Source of the DNA: Ampullaceana balthica
Lineage: Eukaryota; Mollusca; Gastropoda; Lymnaeidae
Direction of reading: 5' to 3'
NCBI GenBank assembly: GCA_944989445.1
Contig: CALYLW010000123.1
Location: 1,924,810-1,988,809, forward strand
Length of the DNA: 64,000 nt
A program made the position numbers and the translations under genes. The notes under the pieces are model-generated. The model did no database searches, had not been told where the DNA came from, and worked only from the letters and a program-made list of their open reading frames with translations. Positions 25,020-37,700 of the stretch are shown piece by piece (position 1 is the first letter of the stretch; each line of letters starts with the position of its first letter).

Positions 25020-25291
25020 AAATGACAAAGAATGTAACAAAATGCCCTGTAACAGTGGCATCATCATACAACACAAACCAACTGCTTGACTTAGAAAATA
25101 CTTACGAATCCATGGACCATTCTTTGCAAACACAAACTGAAGGAAATTTTCAAGACCAAAATTCAATATCTACGTCGGAAAACGGTACGACTCACTTTTA
25201 CATGAATTGCGGTCGTCATTTTTTAGGGACACGTGATTCTGTAAGGTATAATTGGATGAACGGCTGCTGGAACAGTAACAGCAGTGATTAA
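25020..25291 (+). CDS. Copy 2 tail exon with YxxM and YMN motifs
   Basis: The acceptor gatctag ends at 25019. Joined in phase 1 to the membrane exon it reads 90 codons to TAA at 25289-25291. Tyrosine motifs: TYESM and RYNWM (YxxM, the PI3K p85 SH2 type), FYMNC (YMN, a Grb2/PI3K type as in CD28-family tails), and SYNTN. There is no ITIM. It has no detectable similarity to the four tail exons of copy 3. AATAAA overlaps the stop (25291-25296). Whether it is still expressed is uncertain because upstream splice sites are damaged. Confidence 0.65.
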
Positions 25292-25600
25292 ATAAACATT
25301 TAAATATCTTTTTAATGCTTGTTGAAAAATACATTCGATTGTTTAACTTCTTTCTAAAAAAACATACTAAGTTATATAAGAATAATCCAATGGTCAGAAA
25401 ATGATTGCTTGTGTGCTTTATATGTTCTGAACTAATCGACAAGCATATTTTATATTATTAGTTTGTTGGTAAAATATATATCCAGATACTATATTAAGAC
25501 ACTGAAAAGTATTTTTGAAATTGTTAAGATGAATTTCCGAACACAGTTTCTATAAATCCTTTGCTAAAATTGTATGTCCTCGAATTAGTAAATATATCTC

Positions 25601-25873
25601 AGCGCACTGGACTGTCGTACCGATGGTCACGGGTTCGAATCCGTGTGAAGGCAAGGGTTTGTTCCCGGGGCCCAGGGCGTCCCTGAGTCACCCCGCTCCG
25701 AATGGGTACCTAACACTACATGTAGTTAGGCGGCTGGGTAATGCGTGGAACCCACAAAGCCGTGGCCTGTGAATGCTGCATCACTTGCCAACAGATCATC
25801 TGTCATGGTCTGTGGACGCAACTATCTTCTGCATAGAAGGAGCGTCTGTATAGATAAGATAAGATAAGATAAG
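25601..25873 (+). mobile_element. tRNA-derived SINE with (GATAA)n tail
   Basis: The 5' part has a tRNA-like region with a B box (gggttcgaatcc), followed by an unrelated body and a gataagataagataagata tail. It is flanked by a 7-bp duplication ATATCTC at 25594-25600 and 25874-25880. It lies just after the copy 2 tail exon. Confidence 0.8.
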
Positions 25874-26038
25874 ATATCTCTTATTGAGTATTGGTAAATA
25901 CATTTTATCCAGACAGTATAAACTGCTATCACTCTCAAATAAATAATCTCATAAAACTACAGAACAAATGAAAACCTTAACTGTATATGAATAATCAATG
26001 TAATTTTTTATAGTCTTCGCATTTTTTTTCTGTTTACT

Positions 26039-29000
26039 GAAATTCTACGTTTTTATAAATGTATATGTGGTATTCGCTTTTTAAAAAAAAATTGTTTGGT
26101 TACTTGACAAGGATCAAGTACTAAACCTTATTCATACCCAATTGATAAAACATAAAAACACAAAACTGTTGATTTAGAAGGTGATATGTGCAAATACTTT
26201 CTAGGTTAAGAATTTGTTTTTAAATGTACGATCTTTTGAATAGGAATTTATTTTAAAATTATTATTGGAATAGTATATTTTATTTCATTGGTAGTAAATA
26301 CAATAAATTAAACAATTATAAGTATCTTTAATGAATGAATTAAATAATTTTAAAGCATGAGATATACATTTTTGCAATTACGATAATTAAAAAAAATATT
26401 CTTACAATATTTAACCATGCATTAAAAATGAAAATAAATCAATGTTTTGTTAGTTACAATAATGAGTTTTTCTTTTTAAAATAGAAAATATCAAATGGTA
26501 CTAATTAATATACAGAGATTATTTTTTTTTACAATTTCGGAAATTGAAAGTTTACAATTTATAGTGATAATGAATTAATAACTCACTAAAATTTTAAATG
26601 TTTTAAAAGTTAATTATATGTTCAGTTACAAACACTGTAAGAGGTTAGAAAAAAAACACATTGAGGTAAACCCACGCCCAAACTCTTATGCTAGTTACTG
26701 AAACAAATAAAACAATATTTATGCTTTTATGTTAATAAAAAATGTCTTCTGGTAAAAAAGGACAATAAAGAAAGACAATTATTGCATTTTTGTGTTGTGT
26801 GCGTATTTATTTTTACAGCCAGATTAAAAAGAAAGTTTCCATACAAATTATTATTTATAAGCTACATTAGGTCCATATTTAACATTTAACCGTAAGTACA
26901 TACGTCTTACATATAAGGCAGATATTAACAGTTGGCAGCATCTCAAACACGTGAGGAAGTTAAAAGTCAATACTTTAAATATTGTTTATATTTTTAGCAA
27001 GAACTTTATTATTATTTTCAAGTCTGTTATTATTTTTTTCTCTGGTAAAATGCAGCTTGATTGCAGATTAATTTTAAGTTTTTTTCCCAATAAAAAACTC
27101 GACTTTTTCATGAAGTTAAACATTATTTGTTTAATTAAAATCTGTATTTAACATAGTTTGTAAGTGTGCAATGCAAAATTTAAAGCAAATCGAACTACGG
27201 GACCTTAATATGATTTTCAATTTAATTAGGACCTCAAAAGATAGTGAAAGAAAAGGTTGGTTGTTTTGCTTTTTTAAAGTGGAAAAACACAATAATTTAT
27301 CCAGCTTAGTCAAAGATACAATTTTATTGGGTTGTCTATTAAACAAGAAAGTACATTATTTATTAACATGGAAACTAACATCAACTCTAATTGATTTGTA
27401 ATAATTATTGGAGATACACATTCTTTGGACACACATTTTCGTTATGAGTATATAATTTAACTAATCAAGTAAGTTTTGAGTAAAAGTATTGTACTATTTA
27501 TTAACAGTACTAAAAATTTATTTTTAAATGAAAATCGTATCATTTTGTATTGTAACATTCCTCTTTTATCTTCTTTGAAACCCAATAGAAAAAAATTGAC
27601 TGATTATTAAGTTAATCAATTAAATTGTGCAATGAATTTCTCCTTTTGGCAAAAGCGATTTTAAAAGAAAATATAACTATTTAAAAAGAATAAACTATTT
27701 AAAATAGAGAAACGAGACAAACATTGTGTTGTTGAAACGAGCCATGTTTTGGCGTTGAGATGTTTTTAAAGAAATGTTGGAAGAGGAATTGAACAGTGAA
27801 TTGCTCCGATATTGTTTTATTTTTCTTTGATAAACACATTTTCGCTTAGATGAATATCTAATTGCAAATAAACGTTCCCAGCGAAGTTAAAATCAAAATT
27901 AAGAAAAAAATAATATAACATAAATAAGCAAATGCATGCATACAAAGAGTAATTGAAAATGGGATCTTCAAAAATATGAAAAATATATTAATTACATGTA
28001 TTAATAATTCCAAGGATTATAATTGCAATTACACATATCGTTAGCAATATGAACACAAGAAATGGATATAAATTTCAACTATATAAAATTTTTAAAGTTA
28101 TAAACGACATTTGTTAAAATTATAAAAGATAAGTAGTGAATGAATTGTTTTCAAATGCGAAATATTTTGAATATTTAAAGAGTTTCATTAAGTGAAAAAT
28201 ATTTTCATTTATTTTTTAAATCACTAGTTTTCCATCTCTTTCGCATATGAAATATTTCTCAAACATGTAATTTAAAAAATAGGAAAGACAGAAAATTATT
28301 TACATATTAAAGAACTAAAACAATATATTTTTAAAACGTTGTTAAGAGTAAAAGGTGAAGCAAAAAGTTATAGGTATATATAATTTAAAATGTAAAACAG
28401 CTTTTTTGCATATTAAACTAAGTCATTTTAGACCTCGAGACAATAACAAAGTATGACTGTAAATTTTTGTTGGTCTGATTTTCTCAAATAAAATTAACGA
28501 ATTTCAGATGATGCAATGAAATGGATTATTTAATATTTGCTTTATTATTTTTTTTTACTAAAACACAAACTGATTTTAACACATAATCACATACTATTCA
28601 AGAACCTTATTCTTTCTAAATGTATAAGTCACGCAAAGAGCATTGGTGAAGTTTTGAAAAAAACAACAACCGCCTTTAAAGGGCAGTCCATCAATGACGT
28701 CACGCACCTAGTATGGAGTGGGTCAAACTTTTGTGTCGAGGCATGATGAGGGTTAGGGGTGTGTTTTAAGAAATATGACGTCACATCAACATGTTCATCT
28801 TTAAATAAAAGTTCCACTTTAATCTTTGGTTGTTAACAATTTATTTAATGACGTTTTACATTGCTTAACGCAGAGGTCGGGAAACGTTTTGTCTGAGAGA
28901 ATCATAAACACCACATAATTTGAAAAGTAATTCTGTGAGAGCCATACTTTATGTTTAAAACTAAAAATTCAATAAAATGTGTGCATTTAGTGTAATTTCA

Positions 29001-29470
29001 ACACTGTAAGTACAATAATTATGTCTCTGAATTATTTTTAAGAACATTGTTTTAAAAAAAAATTCTTTTTATAATCGAACATTTGTCTGAGAGTCAGATG
29101 CATTCATTAAAAGAGAGCCCGCGAGCCATGGTTTCCCGATCCCTGGCTTAACGCGTGTTACGATATTAGAATGTAGTCTTACACTAAATAAACACTTAAT
29201 GACAAAAAGGTTATTAGATACATGCTCATTTTCAAATAGAAAAATTGCCGGTATGGGAAGGGGATAAGGCAAAGTCTTATGACGTCATCGTGGAGGGGGT
29301 TTTAAGTTTTTGTGACGACGCATGACGAGGGGGAGGGGGTGAAAATCAGCGATTCTTAAAATATAAAACTTTGATACAATTTTATCTGGATAACTTAATG
29401 CTATAAGGTAGACAGCAGCTTGGACTGATATAAATAATTTAGTAACTAACCATGTGAAAATTATATAAAC
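26039..29470. other. Intergenic region between copies 2 and 3
   Basis: It holds the duplicated segment noted at 1-900, sequence matching 6,880-8,700, and the MITE at 28,871. The small frames here have no recognisable product. A TGACGTCA-bearing block at 28,680-28,800 and another at 29,275-29,340 look like further repeat ends. Confidence 0.6.
28871..29145. mobile_element. Short hAT MITE
   Basis: This 275-bp element has ends CAGAGGTCGGGAAAC and GTTTCCCGATCCCTG and a perfect 8-bp duplication GCTTAACG at 28863-28870 and 29146-29153. It is non-coding. Confidence 0.85.
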
Positions 29471-29520
29471 TAAAAATAACATGCGTGTTGGCGAGAAGTC
29501 TTTTTTAGCTAACAACACCA

Positions 29521-30338
29521 CAAATGTTTATCTCCTAGCTTGCTTCGGACGGTTGATCGGCGGCCTAACAATCCACCATCGTAAAACATTAACTGTTACT
29601 GACACAGAATTATGATTTCCAATCTTCAAATCAACACAACCAAAACAAAAGTCATGGACCTCACCAACCAACCCAATGATATTATACTTAATGACCAAAC
29701 CATAGAGAAAGTAACCAACTTCACTTACTTAGGAAGCAAAATGTCATATGATGGAGATGCAACATCAGAGATAACGACTCGAATTGCGTTGGCGTCAAGT
29801 GCTTTTAACAAACTTACAAATATTTGGAGATCAAAGACACTTAGCAAACATATAAAACTTAGGCTATTCAACTCTTGCGTAATCCCTGTACTAACATATG
29901 GATGTGAAAGCTGGAAATCCACTCAAGCTATAGAAAAGAAATTAGTTGCCTTCGAGAACAAATGCCTCCGAAAAATTTTGAATATAAAATGGAGTGATTT
30001 TAAATCAAATGAAACAATAAGAGAAGAAACCAACCAAGAATATGTGTCAACCTTTTATAAGGAGAAGGCGTTGGAATTATATCGGTCATGTTCTTCGAAT
30101 GGACGAGAGAAGACTACCATGGCAGGCCTTCATATGGACACCAAAAGGCAAAAGAAAACAAGGAAGACCAAAAGAAACCCTACGTAGAACAATCAAAAGA
30201 GAAAGCTCAACCATGGGTCTAAGAAATAATCAAGACCTAATACAATTGGCGACGGATCGTCGTAAATGGAAATCAATGACTTCTGCCCTATGTGCCGTCT
30301 TCGGCCCGAGAGGAACTAACTAACTAACTAACTAACTA
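29521..30338 (+). pseudogene. LINE 3' fragment with (AACT)n tail
   Basis: The frame 29612-30040 encodes VTNFTYLGSKMS, PVLTYGCESW and KCLRKIL; after a +1 shift it continues with RWNYIGHVLRM and GKRKQGRPKETLRR. It ends in (TAAC)n at 30313-30338. One frameshift separates the two parts. It is 5' truncated. Confidence 0.85.
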
Positions 30339-30734
30339 GCCACAAATAAAATATATATAAATTGCTGCAAATAGCATCCAAGATGCAGAAAGATGTCTAT
30401 GTGCTAAATTTATTAGACTTTATTTAAAAATTAAAAATAAAATTAAGCTTTATTTTCATGTTGCTGTTTTAAAGCTTTAAATACTTAACCACTATACATA
30501 ATTAACATTATTTCTGTTATTACCATTGCTATTATTTGGAGTTATATTAAGAAGAAGATACCCCTTGTTGATTTTGAACAGAAGGGTTACAATAGGAGTT
30601 GATCGCATCTGGTGACACAAAAATCTAGCGGCGCCACTTGATGCGTCATATATAAATTTTCAACATACATGTACTAATATTAATTTTGAACATTTGTATC
30701 TTTAACTAAGCTATGGTTTTAAAAACGATATATA

Positions 30735-30779
<45 letters not shown>

Positions 30780-30894
30780 ATATATATGTATATATATTAG
30801 TATATGTATATGTATTTTCTCTTTTCTTTCACACTCTTTCTTTTGCTATTTGTCTTTATCTCTTTCCTATTCAGCGTCGCTTACTTTCTTTTTA

Positions 30895-31518
30895 AATCCT
30901 TTATATTAACTCGTGGCGTCTGCTTGATGCCTTGTTTGCTTGCTTAAATGCCGAAAAACTTTGGATCGATTTTTAACCAATTTCCTCGTAAGCTAGCGAG
31001 CTGAAATTTAGCAGGCAAACTTGTGCCAATGATAAAAATGACGTATCGAAATTTCAGATCGATCGAATGTTATGTAATTAAATCAGTGAATTTTTAGATT
31101 ATCTCTAATTATCTCTATGTATCATGTTATTTTTTTTGTGCTAGAGTGTCCCGGTGCCTATTATATTGAACAAACTTTTTAATACTTTCCTGTTGCGCTA
31201 TGCGATGCGTATTATATTGACGATACTTTCTAAAAATATATTCCCTATCTGTAAATGTAAATGCTATTAAATGCTAATCTGTCTCGCAATGCGCACTATG
31301 TTAAACATGTTTTTATTAACCTTTTCCCGTGATCAAATCGAGCTGAAATTTAGCAGGCAGACTGTTAAATGTTTTTAAAACTATAAATCCATTATATATT
31401 TGAGACATAACTAAAATTTTGGATTTTAGGATTGTCGTGCGATGCGTATTATAATGTACATACTTTTAGTTGTGTCTCATATATAAAAAAACAACAACTT
31501 GGGTTTTTACAGGTTTTT
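30895..31518 (+). repeat. Interspersed repeat R1, copy B
   Basis: It matches copy A in the opposite orientation and carries the empty target of the hAT insertion (31139-31146). It includes the atttcagatcgatcgaatg core that is shared with several other repeats in the window. It lies upstream of copy 3. Confidence 0.7.
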
Positions 31519-33035
31519 AACGCAATTTCCCTTGCAAGAATTGTGTTTATAGATTCGAAATGTCTTTAACGCTTGCACATGCAACTCCTCCCGAACCATA
31601 CCAGATAGAGTTTTCGGGTCTTTTGCAAATATGCCAAGGAGGTCCCAAGGATGTGTAACGGCCAAAAAATACTGAAAAAAGGTTTACTGGATTTCCTGGA
31701 AAATAAAAAAAAACATTAAAAATATCAGTATTTTGTCAATTTCTCACCAACCATAACATCTATCAGGTTGAAACAAACGTCAAACAATAGCTAATAATAT
31801 TTAGAACAATGTTTAACAAGATATTGAGGCGGTATACGTACACCTTATACGTTTGTTATTTTAGAAGCAATTTTTGAAATCAATTGTTTTGTTTAGTTTC
31901 AAAATTATTGTTTTGAAATGACTTTTAATTAATCTAGAATGATAGTTAATGGGGTTTTCTAGCTTTGTGAGGGCTTATGTTAGATTGTTGCGTGTAGTGT
32001 ATTATATAGAGACATTATTGGTGTGATATAGCGTGAGGGGATATGACCTAATATTGTGTTTTGATTCAGAATTACTTATTTGAATTGACTTTTAATGTAA
32101 TCTAGAATGATTTCCATTGATAGAAAATCGGAAATTCCTTGTTGGTAATTGCGTTTAAATACTAATTCGAGTTTTTATTTCTTGTTTTAATATAATTCTT
32201 ACATTCTTCAAAAGAGTTTTTTTCCCCCCTTAACTTTATCCTCTCTCTAATGCTATCACTTTTTGATTTCTCTCAGTCTAACTTTTTATTTCATTGAATT
32301 TGTTAGAGTATTTTTCTCTCCCTTTTCTTTCAATTATTCTTTTTTTTCCCTATAGTTCGCAATCTTCACTTCCCTCTATCTCTTACTTTGTTTTTATTTC
32401 TATGTTTTTCACTACTTTTTTTTATTTGTTCGTTATTTTAATTTCTCTAACATTTTCCCTCTTCTTATTGCATTTCTGATATATATTTTTTATATCCCCT
32501 TGTTTTATAGTCCGTTTTTCTCTCTAGAACGTGTATGAAGTCATTCAGACTTTACCGATACATTGGCAACTGTAAAGATATGTTATTTATTCATCAAATA
32601 TAAGTATATTAATAAATTTGAGTTCCATCCCTAAACAAACGTTTCATTTACATAAGAGTCAAGTACGCACTGTCTCTCAAAAACACTGCTACAAATTTAA
32701 TTAACAATGCTGTCTTAAAAATAATTACACATAATTCAACATACATTTTTTAAAAAATCATTTTAATTTGCTGTTCGTCGATTGTAAAAGAAATGTTCTT
32801 CGTCTCTCTCTTGAAATATCTCTTTGAAAAATGAACAGTTAATAAATAGTAGTTCATACAATCAATGTTCACGCACTAAAAGAAAAATATAAAGTATTGG
32901 AGAAAATTGATATGTATTCTGTGTATCCACTTTTACCGTGCATATATGACAGCTTAAATGACATTAATTAAAGCCATATTTAAATGTTAGATTAATCAAA
33001 TAAAGTCAAAATATAACATCAAACAGAATTTGGTA

Positions 33036-33315
33036 AGGGGCCGTCCATAAAGTACGTCAATCTCCAGAGAGAGGGGACTGAAAGAAAGTGCGACAGTTTG
33101 TGACAGGGGGGAGGGGGTCCGCCATGTGTGTCGTCACGGTGATTTATATTAAATTTTAATTAATTTGGTAATACAATTTTTTTAAAAATTGATCGAAATT
33201 GTGACGTACTTTGGGGAGGAGGGGATTTGTTCCAAGATTTGTTACAGTTTGTGACATGAGGGAGGAGGGAAGTAAAATGGTCATAAACAGCTAACGTACT
33301 ATATGGACGACCCCT
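33036..33315. mobile_element. 280-bp TIR MITE
   Basis: The ends are AGGGGCCGTCCATAAAGTACGT and the inverse of AGGGGTCGTCCATATAGTACGT, given here only as matched arms of about 20 bases. It is absent from the matching position upstream of copy 2 (about 13,035). The superfamily is not assigned because the target duplication is unclear. Confidence 0.7.
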
Positions 33316-34676
33316 AATGACAATTATTTATCTAAATATGTTTTTAAAGCTTATATTCATCTTTAAGCATTTCACTCACTGTCTTGTTACCTCGTTCACC
33401 CTTTCACTGCTTTTATCTGTCCCTTTTTTAACGCTCTATCTCTTAAGAATTTAAATAAAGACCGATTAGCCGCTACCGATACAATGTATTTATACAAATT
33501 TAATTTTTACCACACGAAACTATAAAGAGTGATCGCATCGCTACAGTCAATTAGACGATATAACTCAAACTCTTGCTGAGCAAGTACAAACGAACATTCA
33601 CTCTGGGAAGCGTAAGATGGCGACCTACAGGACCTAGTTCATTCACAGGTTTGTGTCTAAACTTTCGGTTTCGAATGGTTACGAGACTGATGGATGAGTA
33701 GTGATTAAAGTCTCAACGATTCTAAAGATACACGCTTGGATACCGTACAATAAAGCGGGATAGTTAAATAAAAATGTATGTAAATAATTCAGCAAGGAAA
33801 TATATGTACATTGAAACGTGAACAATAAACACAATATAATAAATATGTTGTCAACAAGCCCCCTTTAGCTTAAAAAAAATTAAAACAAACAAAAAACAAA
33901 GATGAAATACAAATCTATGATTTAAAATTGAAGTGTACATAAAGGAGAAATGTATTATTTCTTTCTGATTTCAGATGCATATCATGACATTTTAAATAGA
34001 TTTGCAATAAATAGTATGAAATTAAGGAAACCATTTAACAAAAATACACCATGAAACAATAAAGCCTTGTTTTAAACAGTGATAACATCTTGGGGACTAC
34101 TGCAGCTTAGCTGGTAAATGACTTCATTTTGATTTATGATAATTTCAAAGCGTGAATAACTCAAAGGAAGTGAAAGAAATCTAAGTACTTACGATTTAGT
34201 AATGTGTAGAAAAAGTGTAAGCTTTATATTTAATTTCCTCTAAAACTGGATGTATATTTATATTCTCTGTTTTCTTTCATGGAATTTAACACAAAGTTTT
34301 TGTAACTTTAAGCATCTACCAATTGCACGATGCACCTTTCTTCTGCATTTTTTAGGACATGATATAATAAATTGTGTATTGCTGCTTAAAACAGACCAAT
34401 ATTATTTTTTTAAAAGATTAGGTAGAAGTAAATTTCTATTTAATAATAATAAGAGAAATTCTTTATTCAAATGCTAGCAATGCTATGGTGGACAAAATGT
34501 CTAAGCTTATGCTGAAAAATGCATATGCAATAAAGGCAATATAAACATTATTCATTCATTTAGTAATACACGAAGACTGAATAAATTATGTTGAAATATT
34601 TTATATAAAAATAAATCATTTAATTGTAATTTAATTTTTTCAACTTTTACTAAATTGGTCATTTAACTTTTTTCAG

Positions 34677-34756
34677 AAACTTCATTATGGTTTACTTTGT
34701 GCAAACTTTACAGAGTTTGATTATTTTGTTATGTGCTGCTTATATATTTACACAAA
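34677..34756 (+). CDS. Copy 3 exon 1: signal peptide
   Basis: The ATG is at 34687 and encodes 23 residues with a hydrophobic core (LIILLCAAYIF), ending in phase 1 at a GTAAGT donor. A tttttcag acceptor ends at 34676, ten bases before the ATG, so there is probably an upstream non-coding exon that I could not locate. The same arrangement occurs in copy 2. The start was chosen because it is the only ATG in frame with the downstream Ig exon and it begins the hydrophobic leader. Confidence 0.8.
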
Positions 34757-37700
34757 GTAAGTGTTCAATTATAATTAACTTAACATTGCATACATTGTTA
34801 AGTGTTTTTTTTTCAAGTTGATTCTGAATGTCTGATTAAAAATTGAACTATGTTTATACAAAGAAATAATTAAAACTAATGTCAATATACATTTTCATCA
34901 GTTTTAGCAGGTTAATGTTTTAAAAAAAATAAAATAAAAACTAATTTGATTTAAAATGGAATTTACAAAAAAAATTAAATCAATAAAAGTCTGTTTGAGA
35001 TAAATACAAACAAAAACATTGGATATATTAATTTACAATTGCTAAAAATTAATAAGAACCATAGCATCGGCGACGGAATTTTTAGAAGTATGATTGCATG
35101 TAAGATCGTCCTGTATGCGTTTTTAAAACATATATAGATCTAATGATAGATATGAAAATCAAGTCTAAAAAAATTAACAAATGAAGCACAGATAAAGTAC
35201 AGATCTAATTTAAAATTACGGAAATTACCCACAACTCTTCCTTAAAAAATACAATTGTAATATGTTTCATTTAATGTATGTAAACATTTTTTTTTAAAAA
35301 TCATTGTTCATTTTTTACCAAAATACCAATGGAAATAATATTAAAATTGTATACAAATTTATTATGATATTATTTTTATTATTAAATTTCTTAAAGTAAT
35401 AACAGAGACGAATATGTTTATTTAAAAATTATTTAAACTATTGGCTTGAATCAGCCGCGTAGCGTGGGTATGTGCCGCCCGGGCAGAACCAATGTTGCCC
35501 GCCATAACCCCCCGCCCCAACTTGGAAAAAATATGTTGATTCTATATAAGTCAATATAATTTTATTGAAAGGTAATAATAAAGATAGTCTACAATTTTAT
35601 ATTAAAAATAAATACATGTTTAAAAGGTTGCTGTTTTTGAAGTTTTATACTTTTTCTCCTGTCACAATAATTGATAAATCAATGTCGTCATATATACCAT
35701 TCTGAACATCCATTATAGCCATAGATTATTCAATCTTGGTGTATTCATCATTAGTCGTAATTAATTTTTCATCAAATTAATTTTAATAAGCTTATCTCGC
35801 AGCTTGCATTATTGATAACTGTTGTAAGCAATTGTTGAATTAATTATATTTAATTCGGTAGGATAAAATCCAAACTAATTATCTTAACAAACTAGAATAA
35901 ATCAAGTGGGCTGGAATGATTTAATTCATTTGTTTTTGTTAGGTAAAATATACCTTTTATTTTTTCACAATGCTGTGAGATATTATACTTTGAATTTGAT
36001 AATCTAATTTTAAGTCAAAATGTAACAGTCCCGTAGATTAACAGGCGTACAAATTATGTAACTATCAAAACCTCAGATGAATTTTCTACAGTAACATCAT
36101 CTTATGATGAACACAAATTTATTCTCAAATGTTTTCCTACATAAAATATTCGCTTGGATTGTCAAAAATGTTTTTGCTCGTTCTTTAACCGGAAATTTCC
36201 ATCAAAATTTTAAGGTCTCCACAAAAGATCTTAGCAAATGTCAAAACATCTCGTTTCGTATTCCATTAGTTTCTCTATGAGCAACCTCTGAAAAGCATTA
36301 TATTAGCACTAAGTGTTTATAAAAAAATAGGCATCATTGACCTCATAAATTAGATGTTTCCAAATGTCAGAAAACAAACAACTAGAAAATAAATATATTT
36401 ATGACCATTAAAGTTCCTGAGTCTGTTTTTGTGTTCGGCCATTTTTCTGCCTCTGTCTGTTTTTCTTTAATCTAGCTTTCAAAAAAAACTTAAAATGACT
36501 CCATGGTACATTCTGTATTTTGTACACTAAAATCTTTTTTATCCCTTGCCTGCAGCAGCAATTAGATTTTTCAAATGTGTTAGGGCATGAAAAAGAAAGC
36601 GTACCAACGTTATTGTGTACTAAGATAGAGTTTCCTTTCAATTGGAGCAGCATGTAATAAATCAGGTTAAAGGAACTGTTCAAGCGAAATTAAACATTGA
36701 GATTTATGTATTTCTTCTTTGTTAAACACGTGTATATTTTCGAGCTATAAAGAAGTAATTACACACGATGAGCCTATGCAGTCAATTATTTTATGACCAA
36801 AATTTGTTTTAAATCATTTCATAAATGTCATAAGCAGATCCATTTTCTGTTTTAATGAAATCTTTGAAATAGTCTACTTCTAATTTCTGCTTTTTTCAAT
36901 CTTTACATATCACACAATTGGACTTGTTTGATTCTTATGTGAAATATAATTTGGAGACCCATCGAACACAATGGAATATTTGGAATGTCGTACCTAAAAG
37001 ATTATTGTTGGCAACATTTTGTTGTTCTTTTTTAATCGTCTATTCGTTTCATCTGATTTCTGATTCCTTCATTTAATAAAACTTGGTTATTTTTAGGACT
37101 TGTTCATGAGAGGCTACTTTAGTATTTTTGTTATGCTTTTTTCAAATCAATTATGTTAGGAATTTTGATAATTGTTTTTTTAATGCAAATTATGCTGTAG
37201 GAGATAAGACATGTAAGTCCGCGACAATTTTTCCAATTAGTTTACGCACATTAAAGACATTAATCAGTACCCCTATCATTTCTATTTTGGTGTGGTGTGT
37301 CTAATTCAGAGAAGTTAACTTTAATATGTTTGAGCCTCTATGAATCTCGCTGCACTTATAGAACCCACAAATTTACATTTGTACATACAGGAATTTTTGT
37401 ATATAAATAAAGTTCATTCATGTTATTAACCTTTTATTGGTTGTGGAATACAAGGAATACATCAATTTTCGCTTCAACAGGATGTTCATTTTCCTATACC
37501 TTTTCACCCCCATGTTTTTTGGTTCACTAACATTAATTTTAGAAGACTTAAGAATAATTACGGCGTTTTAAATTTTAGCATTAGAAACGCTCACGTGTTT
37601 TAAGAGGGTTATTTTATTCTATTATTAAATTCCTTTATATTAACTTCGAAATCTTGTCTGTCGTCATCTCTTCGTAAGTCCTTACGTCGGGCGGAAAAAG

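Larger units (their letters stand above)
14447..25291 (+). pseudogene. Ig-superfamily receptor copy 2 with YxxM-type tail, probably inactivated
   Basis: Recognisable exons: 14447-14522 (signal peptide), 15911-16243 (Ig1), 16612-16934 (Ig2), 17849-18181 (third domain), 19127-19201 (stem), a membrane exon ending at 24363, and a tail exon 25020-25291. Most splice sites and all phases match copy 3. Three defects are visible: a 1-bp deletion near 16624 in Ig2 leading to an early stop; the stem acceptor reduced from attag|AG to a single AG; and the membrane exon acceptor changed from acag to acat with no other AG in the 80 bases upstream. The tail exon stays open for 90 codons and differs completely from that of copy 3. 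A hAT element lies in the stem-membrane intron. I read it as a recently disabled gene; assembly error or alternative splicing could be a partial explanation. Confidence 0.75.

Noticed and set aside
25598..25650. Possible functional tRNA gene
   Set aside because: Only the B-box half is tRNA-like; the unrelated body, tail and target duplication show a SINE.
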